A DNA stretch of 56,247 nt from Nanogingivalis sp963517825. Its GTDB lineage: Bacteria > Patescibacteriota > Saccharimonadia > Saccharimonadales > Saccharimonadaceae. The notes below the pieces were generated by a model, which made no database searches, had not been told where the DNA came from, and was given only the letters and a program-made list of their open reading frames with translations. Below, in pieces: positions 34,772 through 43,164 of the stretch. The position numbers and the translations under genes are program-made. Location: positions 1 through 56,247 of the forward strand of contig CAUQGB010000003.1 of the NCBI GenBank assembly GCA_963517825.1, written 5' to 3'. Every line of letters starts with the position of its first letter. The first letter of the stretch is position 1.

Positions 34772-35200
34772 CTATGCTTCTTTTTCTTCGTTAGACTCAG
34801 CTTTTTCTTCAACCGGAGATTCAGGCAAAGCGTTTACAGCCTCACGATCAAACGTAACTTGTTTAAGTCGAGCGCTTTTACCGCTTCTATTTCGCAAGAA
34901 TGAAAGGTAATTTCGGCGAACTTTTGAACGGCGAACAATTTCAATCTTTTCAACTAACGGGCTATGAAGAAGGAAAGATTTCTCAACACCAACGCCACTA
35001 GCAATTTTTCGAACAGTAATTCGAGAAGTATGAGATTTTTTACGGTCAGTTCGAATAACTACACCTTCAAAAATCTGGATTCGCTCTTTATTACCTTCTT
35101 TAATTTTTTGGTGAACGCGAACAGTATCGCCACTTTTAATATCAAGAACGGCGTGTTTTTTCTGTGCGTCATTAACTTTTTTGATTAACTCAAAACTCAT
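34772..35200 (-). CDS. rplS: 50S ribosomal protein L19
   Basis: 142 aa from MSFELIKKVNDAQ at 35200; an upstream in-frame ATG at 35233 adds residues not found in the family. Core motifs: FEGVVIRTDRKKSHTSRITVRK and VRRSKVRRNYLSFLR. The C-terminus has a short acidic extension (VEEKAESNEEKEA). It sits at the 30S-50S interface. Confidence 0.95.
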   Translation of the reverse strand: MSFELIKKVNDAQKKHAVLDIKSGDTVRVHQKIKEGNKERIQIFEGVVIRTDRKKSHTSRITVRKIASGVGVEKSFLLHSPLVEKIEIVRRSKVRRNYLSFLRNRSGKSARLKQVTFDREAVNALPESPVEEKAESNEEKEA

Positions 35201-35242
35201 ATTTTCACTCACTTTTAAATTTAATATATACAATCAAGGTTT

Positions 35243-35271
35243 ATTATAGCACACTTTTTAGGTTTTGTGAA
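35243..35271 (-). promoter_or_regulatory. promoter of rplS
   Basis: Minus strand TTCACA (35271-35266), 17-nt spacer, TATAAT (35248-35243). It lies directly behind the pilB stop. Confidence 0.65.
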
Positions 35272-35274
35272 GAG

Positions 35275-36903
35275 CTAAATTACGCGATTTACTTCTTCGA
35301 TGGTCGTATCACCCCGTAAAGCTGAAATTACACCCTGTTGCATAAGTGTCAATAAGCCGTCTTCACGCGCTTGAGCTTCAATTGCTTCGGTTGAAATCAT
35401 ACCTCTTTCACCACGCAAGAATGCCGCAATATTATCATTTACAACCATCATTTCCATTACCACAATTCGCCCCTTATACCCAAATGGACTCTCTTCTGAA
35501 GGCATCGGTTTCCAAAGCTTAAAATCACCCGAGATATCTTGTGGGATTTTTTCTGCAGGAACCCCATCTAAAACACTTCGAACCCAGTTCTTAGTTGCTT
35601 CATCGGGTATATATTCCTTCGCATTCTTATCTAGCTTTCGAACAAGTCGCTGAGCTATCAAAAGTCGAATCGCTGTTGAAAAGATAGGGTTTAGCCCGAT
35701 CATATCAATCATACGCGAAAAAGCTGCACTAGTTGAATTGGCGTGAAAGCTCGAAAGAACCAAGTGTCCCGTAATCGAAGCCTGAATTGCCGTTCGCGCT
35801 GTATCATTATCACGGATCTCACCAACCATCACAACATCTGGGTCAAGACGCAAAACCGAGCGCAAACCGTCAGCAAAACTTGCACCATGCGTTGTATCAA
35901 TAGGGATTTGCGAAATTCCACCAATTCCATACTCAATCGGGTCTTCAAGCGTAATAATCTTCCGGTCAAGCGTGTTTAAGGCGTTAAGCATCGAGTATAG
36001 TGTTGTTGATTTACCTGAACCAGTTGGACCAACCATCAAAACCATTCCACGCGGATGAGAAATAATTTCATCGATTTCCGCTCGCTCTTTTGGTGCAATT
36101 CCAAGCAAATCAAGCTGAAGCATACTTTCATCAAAGTTAAACAAACGCATCACCGCATCCATTCCATACATTGTCGGTACAGTTTCAACACGCAAATTTA
36201 AAAGATGCGAAGTCCCATCACGATAAATATCCTTCTGCATATGCCCAGATTGTGAAGTTTTTGAAGCACTCGAAACCCCTGCACGCGAAGAAAGTTCACC
36301 CATAATAACACGATAGCGGTCACGGCCAAGTTCAGCAACTGGGTGAAGCGCACCGTCGACACGCATCCGCACACGAATTGATTGTCGCTGATTCTCAATG
36401 TGAATATCACTCGCCCCCAACCTATCAGCCTGATCTATCAAATAATCAAAAACTTGATCAGAAGCAACCTTTGCCAAAGTTTGGCTAACTTTCTCTAAAG
36501 TTGCACTGTCGCCCTCTCCAGCAATCTCAATATCATCATAAACAACCTTTTTTGGAGGGTCATATCGTCTCATGATATTTTTCCACGCACTCTCAGAAAC
36601 CAAGAAAAATTCAATAGTCTTACCTTCATCTTGATATTTTTTACTCAATTTTTGAATAACAGAACGTGGAGTTAGACTAGTAATTAAAACTCGCCAAGGT
36701 TTATTCTCATCGATATCTCCAATTTGAAGAGGTGCTAAAAATGCCCTATACATTTGCTCATTTGTAAAAAGATCTCTCGCGAGCGGAAAAATATCTTCAA
36801 AATCTCGCGTGTCAAGATAAGTAAGTCCAAGGATACCAGCCCGCTGCTCGGTTGCCTCTTCTTCCTTTTGTCTGCGCATCAACTGAACTTTATTTTCTTC
36901 CAT
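35275..36903 (-). CDS. pilB: type IV pilus assembly ATPase PilB/GspE
   Basis: 542 aa. An N-terminal domain is followed by the secretion ATPase: Walker A GPTGSGKST, Asp box (IITLEDPIE), Walker B with GEIRDNDTARTA, and His box (GHLVLSSFHAN). The four-Cys zinc site of many PilB proteins is missing. It powers pilus extension. No pilC, pilT or pilin operon is adjacent; the only pilin in the window is broken. Confidence 0.93.
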   Translation of the reverse strand: MEENKVQLMRRQKEEEATEQRAGILGLTYLDTRDFEDIFPLARDLFTNEQMYRAFLAPLQIGDIDENKPWRVLITSLTPRSVIQKLSKKYQDEGKTIEFFLVSESAWKNIMRRYDPPKKVVYDDIEIAGEGDSATLEKVSQTLAKVASDQVFDYLIDQADRLGASDIHIENQRQSIRVRMRVDGALHPVAELGRDRYRVIMGELSSRAGVSSASKTSQSGHMQKDIYRDGTSHLLNLRVETVPTMYGMDAVMRLFNFDESMLQLDLLGIAPKERAEIDEIISHPRGMVLMVGPTGSGKSTTLYSMLNALNTLDRKIITLEDPIEYGIGGISQIPIDTTHGASFADGLRSVLRLDPDVVMVGEIRDNDTARTAIQASITGHLVLSSFHANSTSAAFSRMIDMIGLNPIFSTAIRLLIAQRLVRKLDKNAKEYIPDEATKNWVRSVLDGVPAEKIPQDISGDFKLWKPMPSEESPFGYKGRIVVMEMMVVNDNIAAFLRGERGMISTEAIEAQAREDGLLTLMQQGVISALRGDTTIEEVNRVI

Positions 36904-36952
36904 TAACTTAATTTTACCACAAGCACTTTATTTTTTCAATCAAAAATGCTGA

Positions 36953-37210
36953 ATTATTCTAATTGCTTCAATCGAAATTTTTGTAACAGAGGAGAGTAAA
37001 ATACATCTTAAAGAAACAATCGAGCAAGCTATTTTCGAAAGCTACCCAGGAGTAAAAAAAAGGGGGGCAAAAGTTCCACCCAAAGTACGATGGAACATTT
37101 TCCTAAAAATCAAAAAATCTTTTCGCGCAGAAATTGGCAGACTTTCAGAATATTCTACTTCCGTTCGAATCGAAGAGCTAAAAACCGACAATAAAAAGTC
37201 AACGCCGTAA
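36953..37210 (+). pseudogene. open frame without start codon, gene remnant or unknown
   Basis: An 86-codon open frame with protein-like, basic content (HLKETIEQAIFESYPG, KVPPKVRWNIFLKIKK, FRAEIGRLSEYSTSVRIEEL) but no ATG, GTG or TTG. It contains an A8G6 tract (37054-37067) in frame, encoding KKRG. A GAGGAGAG lies ahead of an ATA codon. It may be a truncated gene or one whose start depends on tract length. No family recognised. Confidence 0.4.
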
Positions 37211-37280
37211 ATAACAAGCGTTGAAATTATAGTCTTTTGACTCTTTTTATTTTTTGAAAAATCTGCTAAAATAGAAAATA

Positions 37281-37838
37281 ATGAAAAACCCCAACTCTTT
37301 CGAAAATCAAAACCGTGTACAAAATCGTGAGATTATCGTTTTGGCACACAATATTCGTTCAACCCATAACATTGGCGCAATTATACGAACTAGTGAAGGC
37401 TTTGGTGTTTCAAAAATTATCTTCAGCGGGTATTCACCTTTCCCTATTTTAAAGCACGAAAATTTTCAAGAAACTGACCGTTTACCACATATTGCACAAA
37501 AAATAAATTCACAAATTCACAAAACCGCACTCGGGGCTGAAGAGATTGTTCCATCCGAGATTTCCAAAGATATTCTTAAAACAATTCAAAATCTAAAAAA
37601 TCAGGGTTTCGAAATCTTTGCACTCGAACAAAGCAAAAAATCAATTTTTTTAAAAGATTTTATGGCTCACAAAAATGCCAAAATCGCTCTACTTTTAGGT
37701 GAGGAAGTTGAAGGAATTTCGAAAGAATTGCTCGATTCATGCGATAAAACTCTTGAAATTCCGATGTTCGGCCGAAAAGAGAGTTTTAATGTCTCAGTCG
37801 CTACAGGAATTGCCCTTTATAAAATTGCTTGCGAATAG
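37281..37838 (+). CDS. SpoU/TrmH-family RNA 2'-O-methyltransferase
   Basis: 185 aa. SPOUT motif 1 NIRSTHNIGAIIRTSEGFGV, motif 2 ALLLGEEVEGISKELLDSCD and motif 3 IPMFGRKESFNVSVATGIAL form the SAM-binding trefoil knot. Target could be tRNA or rRNA. The -10 (TAAAAT 37267-37272) is 8 nt before the ATG, with no ribosome site. The 3' end overlaps the convergent Nudix gene by 22 nt. Confidence 0.92.
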   Translation: MKNPNSFENQNRVQNREIIVLAHNIRSTHNIGAIIRTSEGFGVSKIIFSGYSPFPILKHENFQETDRLPHIAQKINSQIHKTALGAEEIVPSEISKDILKTIQNLKNQGFEIFALEQSKKSIFLKDFMAHKNAKIALLLGEEVEGISKELLDSCDKTLEIPMFGRKESFNVSVATGIALYKIACE

Positions 37839-38374
37839 CTATTTTCAATTTTTACTTTGGCTTTTTCAACAATCCTCAACGCAACTTCTGGCGAATCCAT
37901 AAAATCTTCAGGATTTTCTTCAATCATTTTTTGAAATTCTTTAAAATTAACTATTTTAATTTCAGCAACTTCATCGTGAATAATTGTTAGCTCTTCAATC
38001 TTAAAATTAGTTTTTGCAGCAAAAACTTGCATAAAACGCCGCTTATTCTCTTTAGTATGAATAAAAACCTTTTCAACCTCAATAAAATCTTGATACCTCA
38101 AGTTTAAACCAATTTCTTCAACAGTTTCTCGATGAATTGCATCTAAATAGTTTTCATTAATTCGAACATGACCAGCTACCGCCGAATTTTGCCATTTTCC
38201 CGCAAAAGTAGCTTTCGAAAAAGCTCGTCGCTGAATTAAAAAATCACCGCTCAAATTAAATAAGATCAAAGAAACAGTTCGATAAATTTGCCCTGTAGTT
38301 TTATCAAATTTATCTTTATCAATTTTATCAACAATCTTATCATTTTTATCAACAATTGGTAGAAATTCCCTCAT
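37817..38374 (-). CDS. Nudix hydrolase, YfcD/IDI-like
   Basis: 185 aa. The Nudix box G-x5-E-x7-RE-x2-EE-x-G is complete (GHVRINENYLDAIHRETVEE). The N-terminal VDKNDKIVDKIDKD and YRTVSLILFN resemble YfcD and isopentenyl-diphosphate isomerase relatives. Substrate unknown. It starts directly after the Mur ligase stop, so it is in the same transcript. Confidence 0.88.
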   Translation of the reverse strand: MREFLPIVDKNDKIVDKIDKDKFDKTTGQIYRTVSLILFNLSGDFLIQRRAFSKATFAGKWQNSAVAGHVRINENYLDAIHRETVEEIGLNLRYQDFIEVEKVFIHTKENKRRFMQVFAAKTNFKIEELTIIHDEVAEIKIVNFKEFQKMIEENPEDFMDSPEVALRIVEKAKVKIENSYSQAIL

Positions 38375-39694
38375 CTAAACCTCATCTTCAGCAATCTCTG
38401 TAAAGCTACTGAAAAATTCATCTTTAATTTTTTTCCATTTTTCATCCTGACGAACCAGCAAGTTCTCGTCTTCTTTATTTAAAAGTAGTATTTTCGTAGC
38501 TTCTTCGAGATAAACTTCGCCCTGAGAGCCTTTTAATAAAACTAAAGAACCTCGCTCCATAATCTTATGAGCAAAAGTCCCTGCGTCAATTGCGTTTTTT
38601 GCTTCATAAACCTGACAACCTCGCAATCTTGCAGCTGGAGCAAGAAATCTATTTGCTTGTTCACCAACAGTAATTACCCAAGACAGCGAAATCCCATCAA
38701 GCATTTCACCAATTTTTTGATGTTCAAAAGCAGAAGACTCACCAAGCTCATTCATACTTCCGATAATTGCAATTTTCGAAGGCGCGGAAAGTGCGTAAAG
38801 TGTTTGAATTGCCGCTTCAAGTGCTGCTGGGCTTGAATTATAAGTATCATCAATCAAAACAGATTCTTTAACGCCACGCATAAAATTCATTCGCCCAGGA
38901 ATAGGTTTCAAGCTTACTAAGCCGCCTATGATTTCTTGTGAACTTAAGCCAAGCTTAGCAGAAACCGCTACCGCGCCAATAATCGGTCGAAGAGAATGCT
39001 CACCAAAAACTTTAACTCGAACATTAATCTCTCCATATTCTGGTATTTGAATTTTACCACCGAATCCATCAATTAGAGAAAAACTATTAGCAATAAAATT
39101 ATAATTCGCTCCACCGATCGAGCTATAAGTTGAAACATTTGAATTTCGAACATACTTAAAAAAATCTGGTGAAATATCATCTTGGTTCAGAATCGCTATT
39201 TCAGCAAAACTCGCTGCCGCAAGTTCTTCTTGAGCAACAGCATCAATACTTCCAAAAAATTCCATATGTTCCGGACTTACAGATGTAATTACTGCAATAT
39301 TCGGGGCAAGATATTTACTAAACTGCTCTATATCACCAGGACGATCAGTTCCAAGCTCTTGAATAATAATTTGCGGCTCTTGGCTACTTGGAGATTTAAT
39401 TCGCTTTCTTGCAGCGCTAAAAACTTTATGCCACTGCCAAAAATTACGCGGATTTCCAGGGAAATTTATTCCTAAAATCGCCAAAGGAGCACTCAAGTGT
39501 GTATTATGGTTACCTTCATGTAGTCGCACTCGATATTTTTGACTTAAAAGCGTTGCAATTGCAAGCTTAGTGCTAGTTTTTCCGACAGATCCCGCAACAG
39601 TAATCAATTTAATATCAGGGTGGGTTTCGAAATATTTTCGAACGTATTTTTCAAGTTTTCTCTGAATTCCTTTTTTAAACATAATCTTATTCAT
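38375..39694 (-). CDS. Mur ligase, MurF-like
   Basis: 439 aa. P-loop VAGSVGKTST, central domain (EGNHNTHLSAPLAI; TSVSPEHMEFFG) and C-terminal IDDTYNSSPAALEAAI and LKGSQG fit MurF (UDP-MurNAc-tripeptide-D-Ala-D-Ala ligase). The N-terminal UDP-binding domain of classical MurF is missing, so the substrate is uncertain. Start is ATG 39694 or 39682; neither has a ribosome site. A structured leader precedes it. Confidence 0.85.
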   Translation of the reverse strand: MNKIMFKKGIQRKLEKYVRKYFETHPDIKLITVAGSVGKTSTKLAIATLLSQKYRVRLHEGNHNTHLSAPLAILGINFPGNPRNFWQWHKVFSAARKRIKSPSSQEPQIIIQELGTDRPGDIEQFSKYLAPNIAVITSVSPEHMEFFGSIDAVAQEELAAASFAEIAILNQDDISPDFFKYVRNSNVSTYSSIGGANYNFIANSFSLIDGFGGKIQIPEYGEINVRVKVFGEHSLRPIIGAVAVSAKLGLSSQEIIGGLVSLKPIPGRMNFMRGVKESVLIDDTYNSSPAALEAAIQTLYALSAPSKIAIIGSMNELGESSAFEHQKIGEMLDGISLSWVITVGEQANRFLAPAARLRGCQVYEAKNAIDAGTFAHKIMERGSLVLLKGSQGEVYLEEATKILLLNKEDENLLVRQDEKWKKIKDEFFSSFTEIAEDEV

Positions 39695-39835
39695 TTTAAT
39701 ATAAAATCACCACTTTTGCAAGTAGTGACTCATTCGTTGATGTGTGCCCACCCTGGGCTGTTTTTGTTATTGATTTTTATTTATACGTGTTATTTAAGGT
39801 GAAACAAATATCGCCCTTTATAACACATCAACTAT
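39695..39835 (-). promoter_or_regulatory. pseudoknotted 5' leader of the Mur ligase, riboswitch-like
   Basis: In the minus-strand RNA, GUUGAUGUGU (39832-39823) pairs perfectly with ACACAUCAAC (39745-39736). Inside, GGGC (39816-39813) can pair with GCCC (39758-39755), and CACCUU (39801-39796) with AGGGUG (39754-39749); these interleave as an H-type pseudoknot. GCCCA can instead fold on UGGGC locally. Then a 9-bp hairpin (39728-39720 with 39715-39707) with a GCAA tetraloop and UUUUAUAUU resembles a terminator. No known riboswitch class was recognised. Confidence 0.6.
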
Positions 39836-39841
39836 ATTAGT

Positions 39842-39870
39842 ATTATACCAAAGCGCTTAAGATTAGTCAA
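39842..39870 (-). promoter_or_regulatory. promoter of the Mur ligase leader
   Basis: Minus strand TTGACT (39870-39865), 17-nt spacer, TATAAT (39847-39842). Confidence 0.8.
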
Positions 39871-39873
39871 TCT

Positions 39874-40686
39874 TTATTTTAAAAAAGGTTTATTTTCATT
39901 AATCTGAACTACTAGTTCATCGTTCGAGAAATCCCGGCGAACATCAAATTCCTCCCAATTTCCATATTTTCCGTCTGCTTCACCCAGGTTTAAAACTCTT
40001 CGCCAAGCGAAATTTTCACGAACATCACTTGCATTCATCGGGTTAACCCTTGAATACTCAATCGCCCCCAGATTCGGAACATCATAAATATTTCGTTTTT
40101 GATTATCATTCCATCTTTCAGGCAAAAGACCCTCAATCAAATAACAAGCCGACTGAATTAGCTGCTTGTGCGAAACAATCAGAACGTTTTGGTTTGACTC
40201 TTCTCTCCTTAGACGTTCACAAAAACTTCGAAAACGCAAATAAACATCAAAAATACTATCACCGCCATCAAGCCGCATAAAAAATGGGTCATTATAGAGA
40301 TATCGCATCGTAATTGGAAAATTCTTAACTCGCTCATTCATATTCACACGACCATAAATACCCCAATTTCTCTCCGAAAGCAAATCATCAATCTTCCAAA
40401 AATAGAGATTTTCTCCGCTTAAAACTACTGCGGTCTCTCTTGCTCTAATAAAGGAAGAAGTATATTTTGAATCAAAAAAATCTAAGCTTCCATAAATTTT
40501 CGAAAGTTCTTTTCTTGCTCGCTCAGCCTGTTCTCTTCCTTTTGGTGAAAGCCTCTGCCGCCAATCTGCACGTGTTTCAACCTTTTCCTCTAAATCAATT
40601 TTCTGCCCGAGTTTTTGTGCGTGTTGAACGATATTCGCTTCACTTTGACCATGACGAATCATTACTAATCGCAGGGGATTTGCCAT
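39874..40686 (-). CDS. histidine phosphatase family protein
   Basis: 270 aa. N-terminal IRHGQSEAN carries the phospho-acceptor His; RARETAVVLSG and VSHKQLIQ complete the site. The extended length compared with short phosphoglycerate mutases and the acidic C-terminus suggest a phosphatase. Substrate unknown. No signal peptide. Confidence 0.88.
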   Translation of the reverse strand: MANPLRLVMIRHGQSEANIVQHAQKLGQKIDLEEKVETRADWRQRLSPKGREQAERARKELSKIYGSLDFFDSKYTSSFIRARETAVVLSGENLYFWKIDDLLSERNWGIYGRVNMNERVKNFPITMRYLYNDPFFMRLDGGDSIFDVYLRFRSFCERLRREESNQNVLIVSHKQLIQSACYLIEGLLPERWNDNQKRNIYDVPNLGAIEYSRVNPMNASDVRENFAWRRVLNLGEADGKYGNWEEFDVRRDFSNDELVVQINENKPFLK

Positions 40687-40763
40687 TTTTTCCTTTCTTT
40701 TTATTTAAAATTCTTAAGCTTTATTCCAATTATACCACGATTTATTTTTTTCGAAAGTATATT

Positions 40764-40792
40764 TTGCAGTCAACACTAAAAAATGATATAAT
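40764..40792 (+). promoter_or_regulatory. promoter of the alpha/beta hydrolase gene
   Basis: TTGCAG (40764-40769), 17 nt, TATAAT (40787-40792), 6 nt before the ATG: leaderless. Confidence 0.75.
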
Positions 40793-40798
40793 TAAGTA

Positions 40799-41614
40799 AT
40801 GGATCTAAAATCTTGGCGCAAAAACCTAAAAAATGAATTTATTAATATTGGTGATAATAAAATTTCGATCTATAAAAATTTAGAGAAAAACAAGCCAATT
40901 GCAGTTCTTTTTCATGGTTTTGGTGGAAATTATTTTGGTTTAACTCCGCTTGGCTTTGAACTTTCAAAAAAATATTCAATTATTATTTGCGAATTACCCG
41001 CGCACGGCAAAAGCTCGCTTGAAACTTTTGAAAAAATTGAAGATTTTCAAAAATTTTATACAAAATTAATCAACAAACTAAACAAGCACAATACGATAGA
41101 TCTTATTGTAGCGCATTCGTTTAGTTGCTATTTTGTCAGTGATCCGGAAATTTCAAAAAAAATCCCAACAGTCATCATAAACCCCGTCTTCAGCCCAAGT
41201 CCTTCTTTTTTAGCTGGTATGAAGGCTTGCTCCAATTCAAAAACTATTATGGTTTTATCAAACCTACCAGTATTCTCGCCACTTAAAGTTGCCTTAATTC
41301 AAAAAAAATGGTCACTTGAAGCTATTAAAAATGTTTTTCAAAATATGTTTTTTTGCCAACATTCCCCTAAAAGATTACTATCTCAGAAAAAAAACATTTC
41401 AATAGCATTAAATGCTAATAATTTTTCTGATAAAAATTTTGTTAAAATTGCTTTTATTGGAAAAAACGATTCAACAGTTGAACCTTTTTGCGAGAAAAGA
41501 TTTAAAGAAATTTTTCCAAAAGCAATTTCGAAGGTTGTGCCAAAAACTGGTCATTTACTACCTATGGAAAACCCTAAAGATATCGCTGAAATAATTCTTA
41601 AAACAATAAAATAA
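40799..41614 (+). CDS. alpha/beta hydrolase with atypical nucleophile elbow
   Basis: 271 aa. Oxyanion region LFHGFGGNYFG, nucleophile elbow VAHSFSCYF (A-H-S-F-S, not G-x-S-x-G), acid loop FIGKNDSTVEPF and catalytic His in TGHLLPMENP. All triad residues are present. Many Lys codons and few TTCGAA motifs distinguish it from neighbours. Substrate unknown. Confidence 0.85.
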   Translation: MDLKSWRKNLKNEFINIGDNKISIYKNLEKNKPIAVLFHGFGGNYFGLTPLGFELSKKYSIIICELPAHGKSSLETFEKIEDFQKFYTKLINKLNKHNTIDLIVAHSFSCYFVSDPEISKKIPTVIINPVFSPSPSFLAGMKACSNSKTIMVLSNLPVFSPLKVALIQKKWSLEAIKNVFQNMFFCQHSPKRLLSQKKNISIALNANNFSDKNFVKIAFIGKNDSTVEPFCEKRFKEIFPKAISKVVPKTGHLLPMENPKDIAEIILKTIK

Positions 41615-41639
41615 AGCCCGACACGTGCCGAGCTTTATT
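41610..41639. terminator. intrinsic terminator
   Basis: AATAAAGC/GCTTTATT stem with inner CCG/CGG-type pairing, between convergent hydrolase and gltX genes. Confidence 0.8.
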
Positions 41640-41641
41640 TT

Positions 41642-43099
41642 TTACATTTTTTCAATCTCTCGAAAAGAATTTTTAAGTCTTTTTATGCTTTCATTTTTAC
41701 CAATTACTCGCAATGTTTGATTAAGGGCTGGCGAGAATGGAGCCCAAGTGAGCGAAATTCGAATAATCTGAAATAGAATTCCCGGTTTTTGGCCAGTTTC
41801 CTCAAGAAGTTGGTTTAGCGATTCTTGAAGCTTATCATCACTCCAATCTCCAACTTTTTCGAATTTATCAATTGATTTTCTTAGCAAATCTAACAATTGT
41901 GATTTTTCGAGCTTTTTAAGCTGTTTATTTTTAGAGATCATCTCCAAATCAGGATTTTGTTCGGCGAAGAAATAATCACTCGCAAGCGGTAAGTCTTTAA
42001 GTGTTTTTAACCTGTCAAAAACTAAACCAAGAACTTCTTTCTTATATTCTTCATTAGCGTTTTGAGCACTTTCTCCCCAAAAATCTTTCACACGATTAAA
42101 TAAATCATCCAAAGAAATTCGACGAATCCACTGCCCATTGAGCCATAAAAGTCGTTGCTCATCAAACCTTGCGCCAGACTTCTGCACACGATCTAGTGAG
42201 AATTTTTCAATTAATTCTTCTTTCGTAAAAATATCCTGTTCAGTACCATCATTCCAGCCTAGTTGCGCTAAAAAGTTAAGCATAGCTTCAGGTAAAATTC
42301 CATCTGCACGATATTCGCTGACACTTTTAGCTCCATCACGTTTACCAAGTTTTTTATTTCCTTCCGGAGCTAAAATATGTGGTAAATGTGCTAAAACTGG
42401 TGGTTGAATCCCAAGAGCCTCATAAAGCGAAAGGTATTTTGGTGTACTAGCAACATATTCGGACCCACGAATCACATGCGTAACTTTCATTTCAAAATCA
42501 TCAACAATATGTGCAAAATTATATGTTGGCAACCCATCTGCCTTAATTAGAATAAAGTCGTCTAAAGCTTCTGGTCCTGCAGAAAGATCACCCATAACAG
42601 CATCATGCCAATTATATCTTTTAATTTCTGGTGTTTTAAACCGAAGCGGCATTCCAATTTTCCATTCCGGTGGATTTTCTGGACGATGATCACGATATAG
42701 AAATGCTCTCTTTTCAAGTTTTGCTTTTTTTCGAAATTCTTCAACTTCTTCAGGAGAATACGGGTCAGCATAAGCTAATCCTTTTTCGATCATTTTCTTC
42801 GCCCAATTAAGATATTTTTCACGACGATCTGTCTGGTGATATGGACCAAAACTACCCATCTCCTTGGTTTTATCTCCGTAAACCGGCCCTTCATTCCAAT
42901 CAAGTCCAAGCCATTTTAGAGTATCCAGAATTAGATCTTCCGCCCCTTCAACAAATCGAGCTTGATCGGTGTCTTCAATTCTTAAAATGAAATCTCCGCC
43001 TGTTTGTTTGGCGATTAAATAAGGGTAAAGTGCGCTTCGAACATTTCCAACATGTATATAACCAGTTGGACTTGGCGCAAAACGAGTTCTTGCTTTCAT
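41642..43099 (-). CDS. gltX: glutamyl-tRNA synthetase
   Basis: 485-aa class I synthetase: HIGH-type PSPTGYIHVGNVRSALY, KMSKS-type KLGKRDGAKS, and a C-terminal anticodon-binding helical domain. With GatCAB present it probably also charges tRNA-Gln with Glu (inference). Confidence 0.96.
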   Translation of the reverse strand: MKARTRFAPSPTGYIHVGNVRSALYPYLIAKQTGGDFILRIEDTDQARFVEGAEDLILDTLKWLGLDWNEGPVYGDKTKEMGSFGPYHQTDRREKYLNWAKKMIEKGLAYADPYSPEEVEEFRKKAKLEKRAFLYRDHRPENPPEWKIGMPLRFKTPEIKRYNWHDAVMGDLSAGPEALDDFILIKADGLPTYNFAHIVDDFEMKVTHVIRGSEYVASTPKYLSLYEALGIQPPVLAHLPHILAPEGNKKLGKRDGAKSVSEYRADGILPEAMLNFLAQLGWNDGTEQDIFTKEELIEKFSLDRVQKSGARFDEQRLLWLNGQWIRRISLDDLFNRVKDFWGESAQNANEEYKKEVLGLVFDRLKTLKDLPLASDYFFAEQNPDLEMISKNKQLKKLEKSQLLDLLRKSIDKFEKVGDWSDDKLQESLNQLLEETGQKPGILFQIIRISLTWAPFSPALNQTLRVIGKNESIKRLKNSFREIEKM

Positions 43100-43140
43100 A
43101 GTTATATATTATACTTCAATTTTCAGTATTTCTCAACCCA

Positions 43141-43164
43141 AAAAAGTAGCATAAGCTACTTTTT
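43141..43164. terminator. intrinsic terminator
   Basis: AAAAAGTAGC/GCTACTTTTT, 10-bp perfect stem with ATAA loop, ending the 337-aa gene. Confidence 0.85.

Noticed and set aside
36904..37280. Transposase fragment
   Set aside because: No DDE or HTH motif and no terminal repeats; the open frame resembles no insertion-sequence protein I know.
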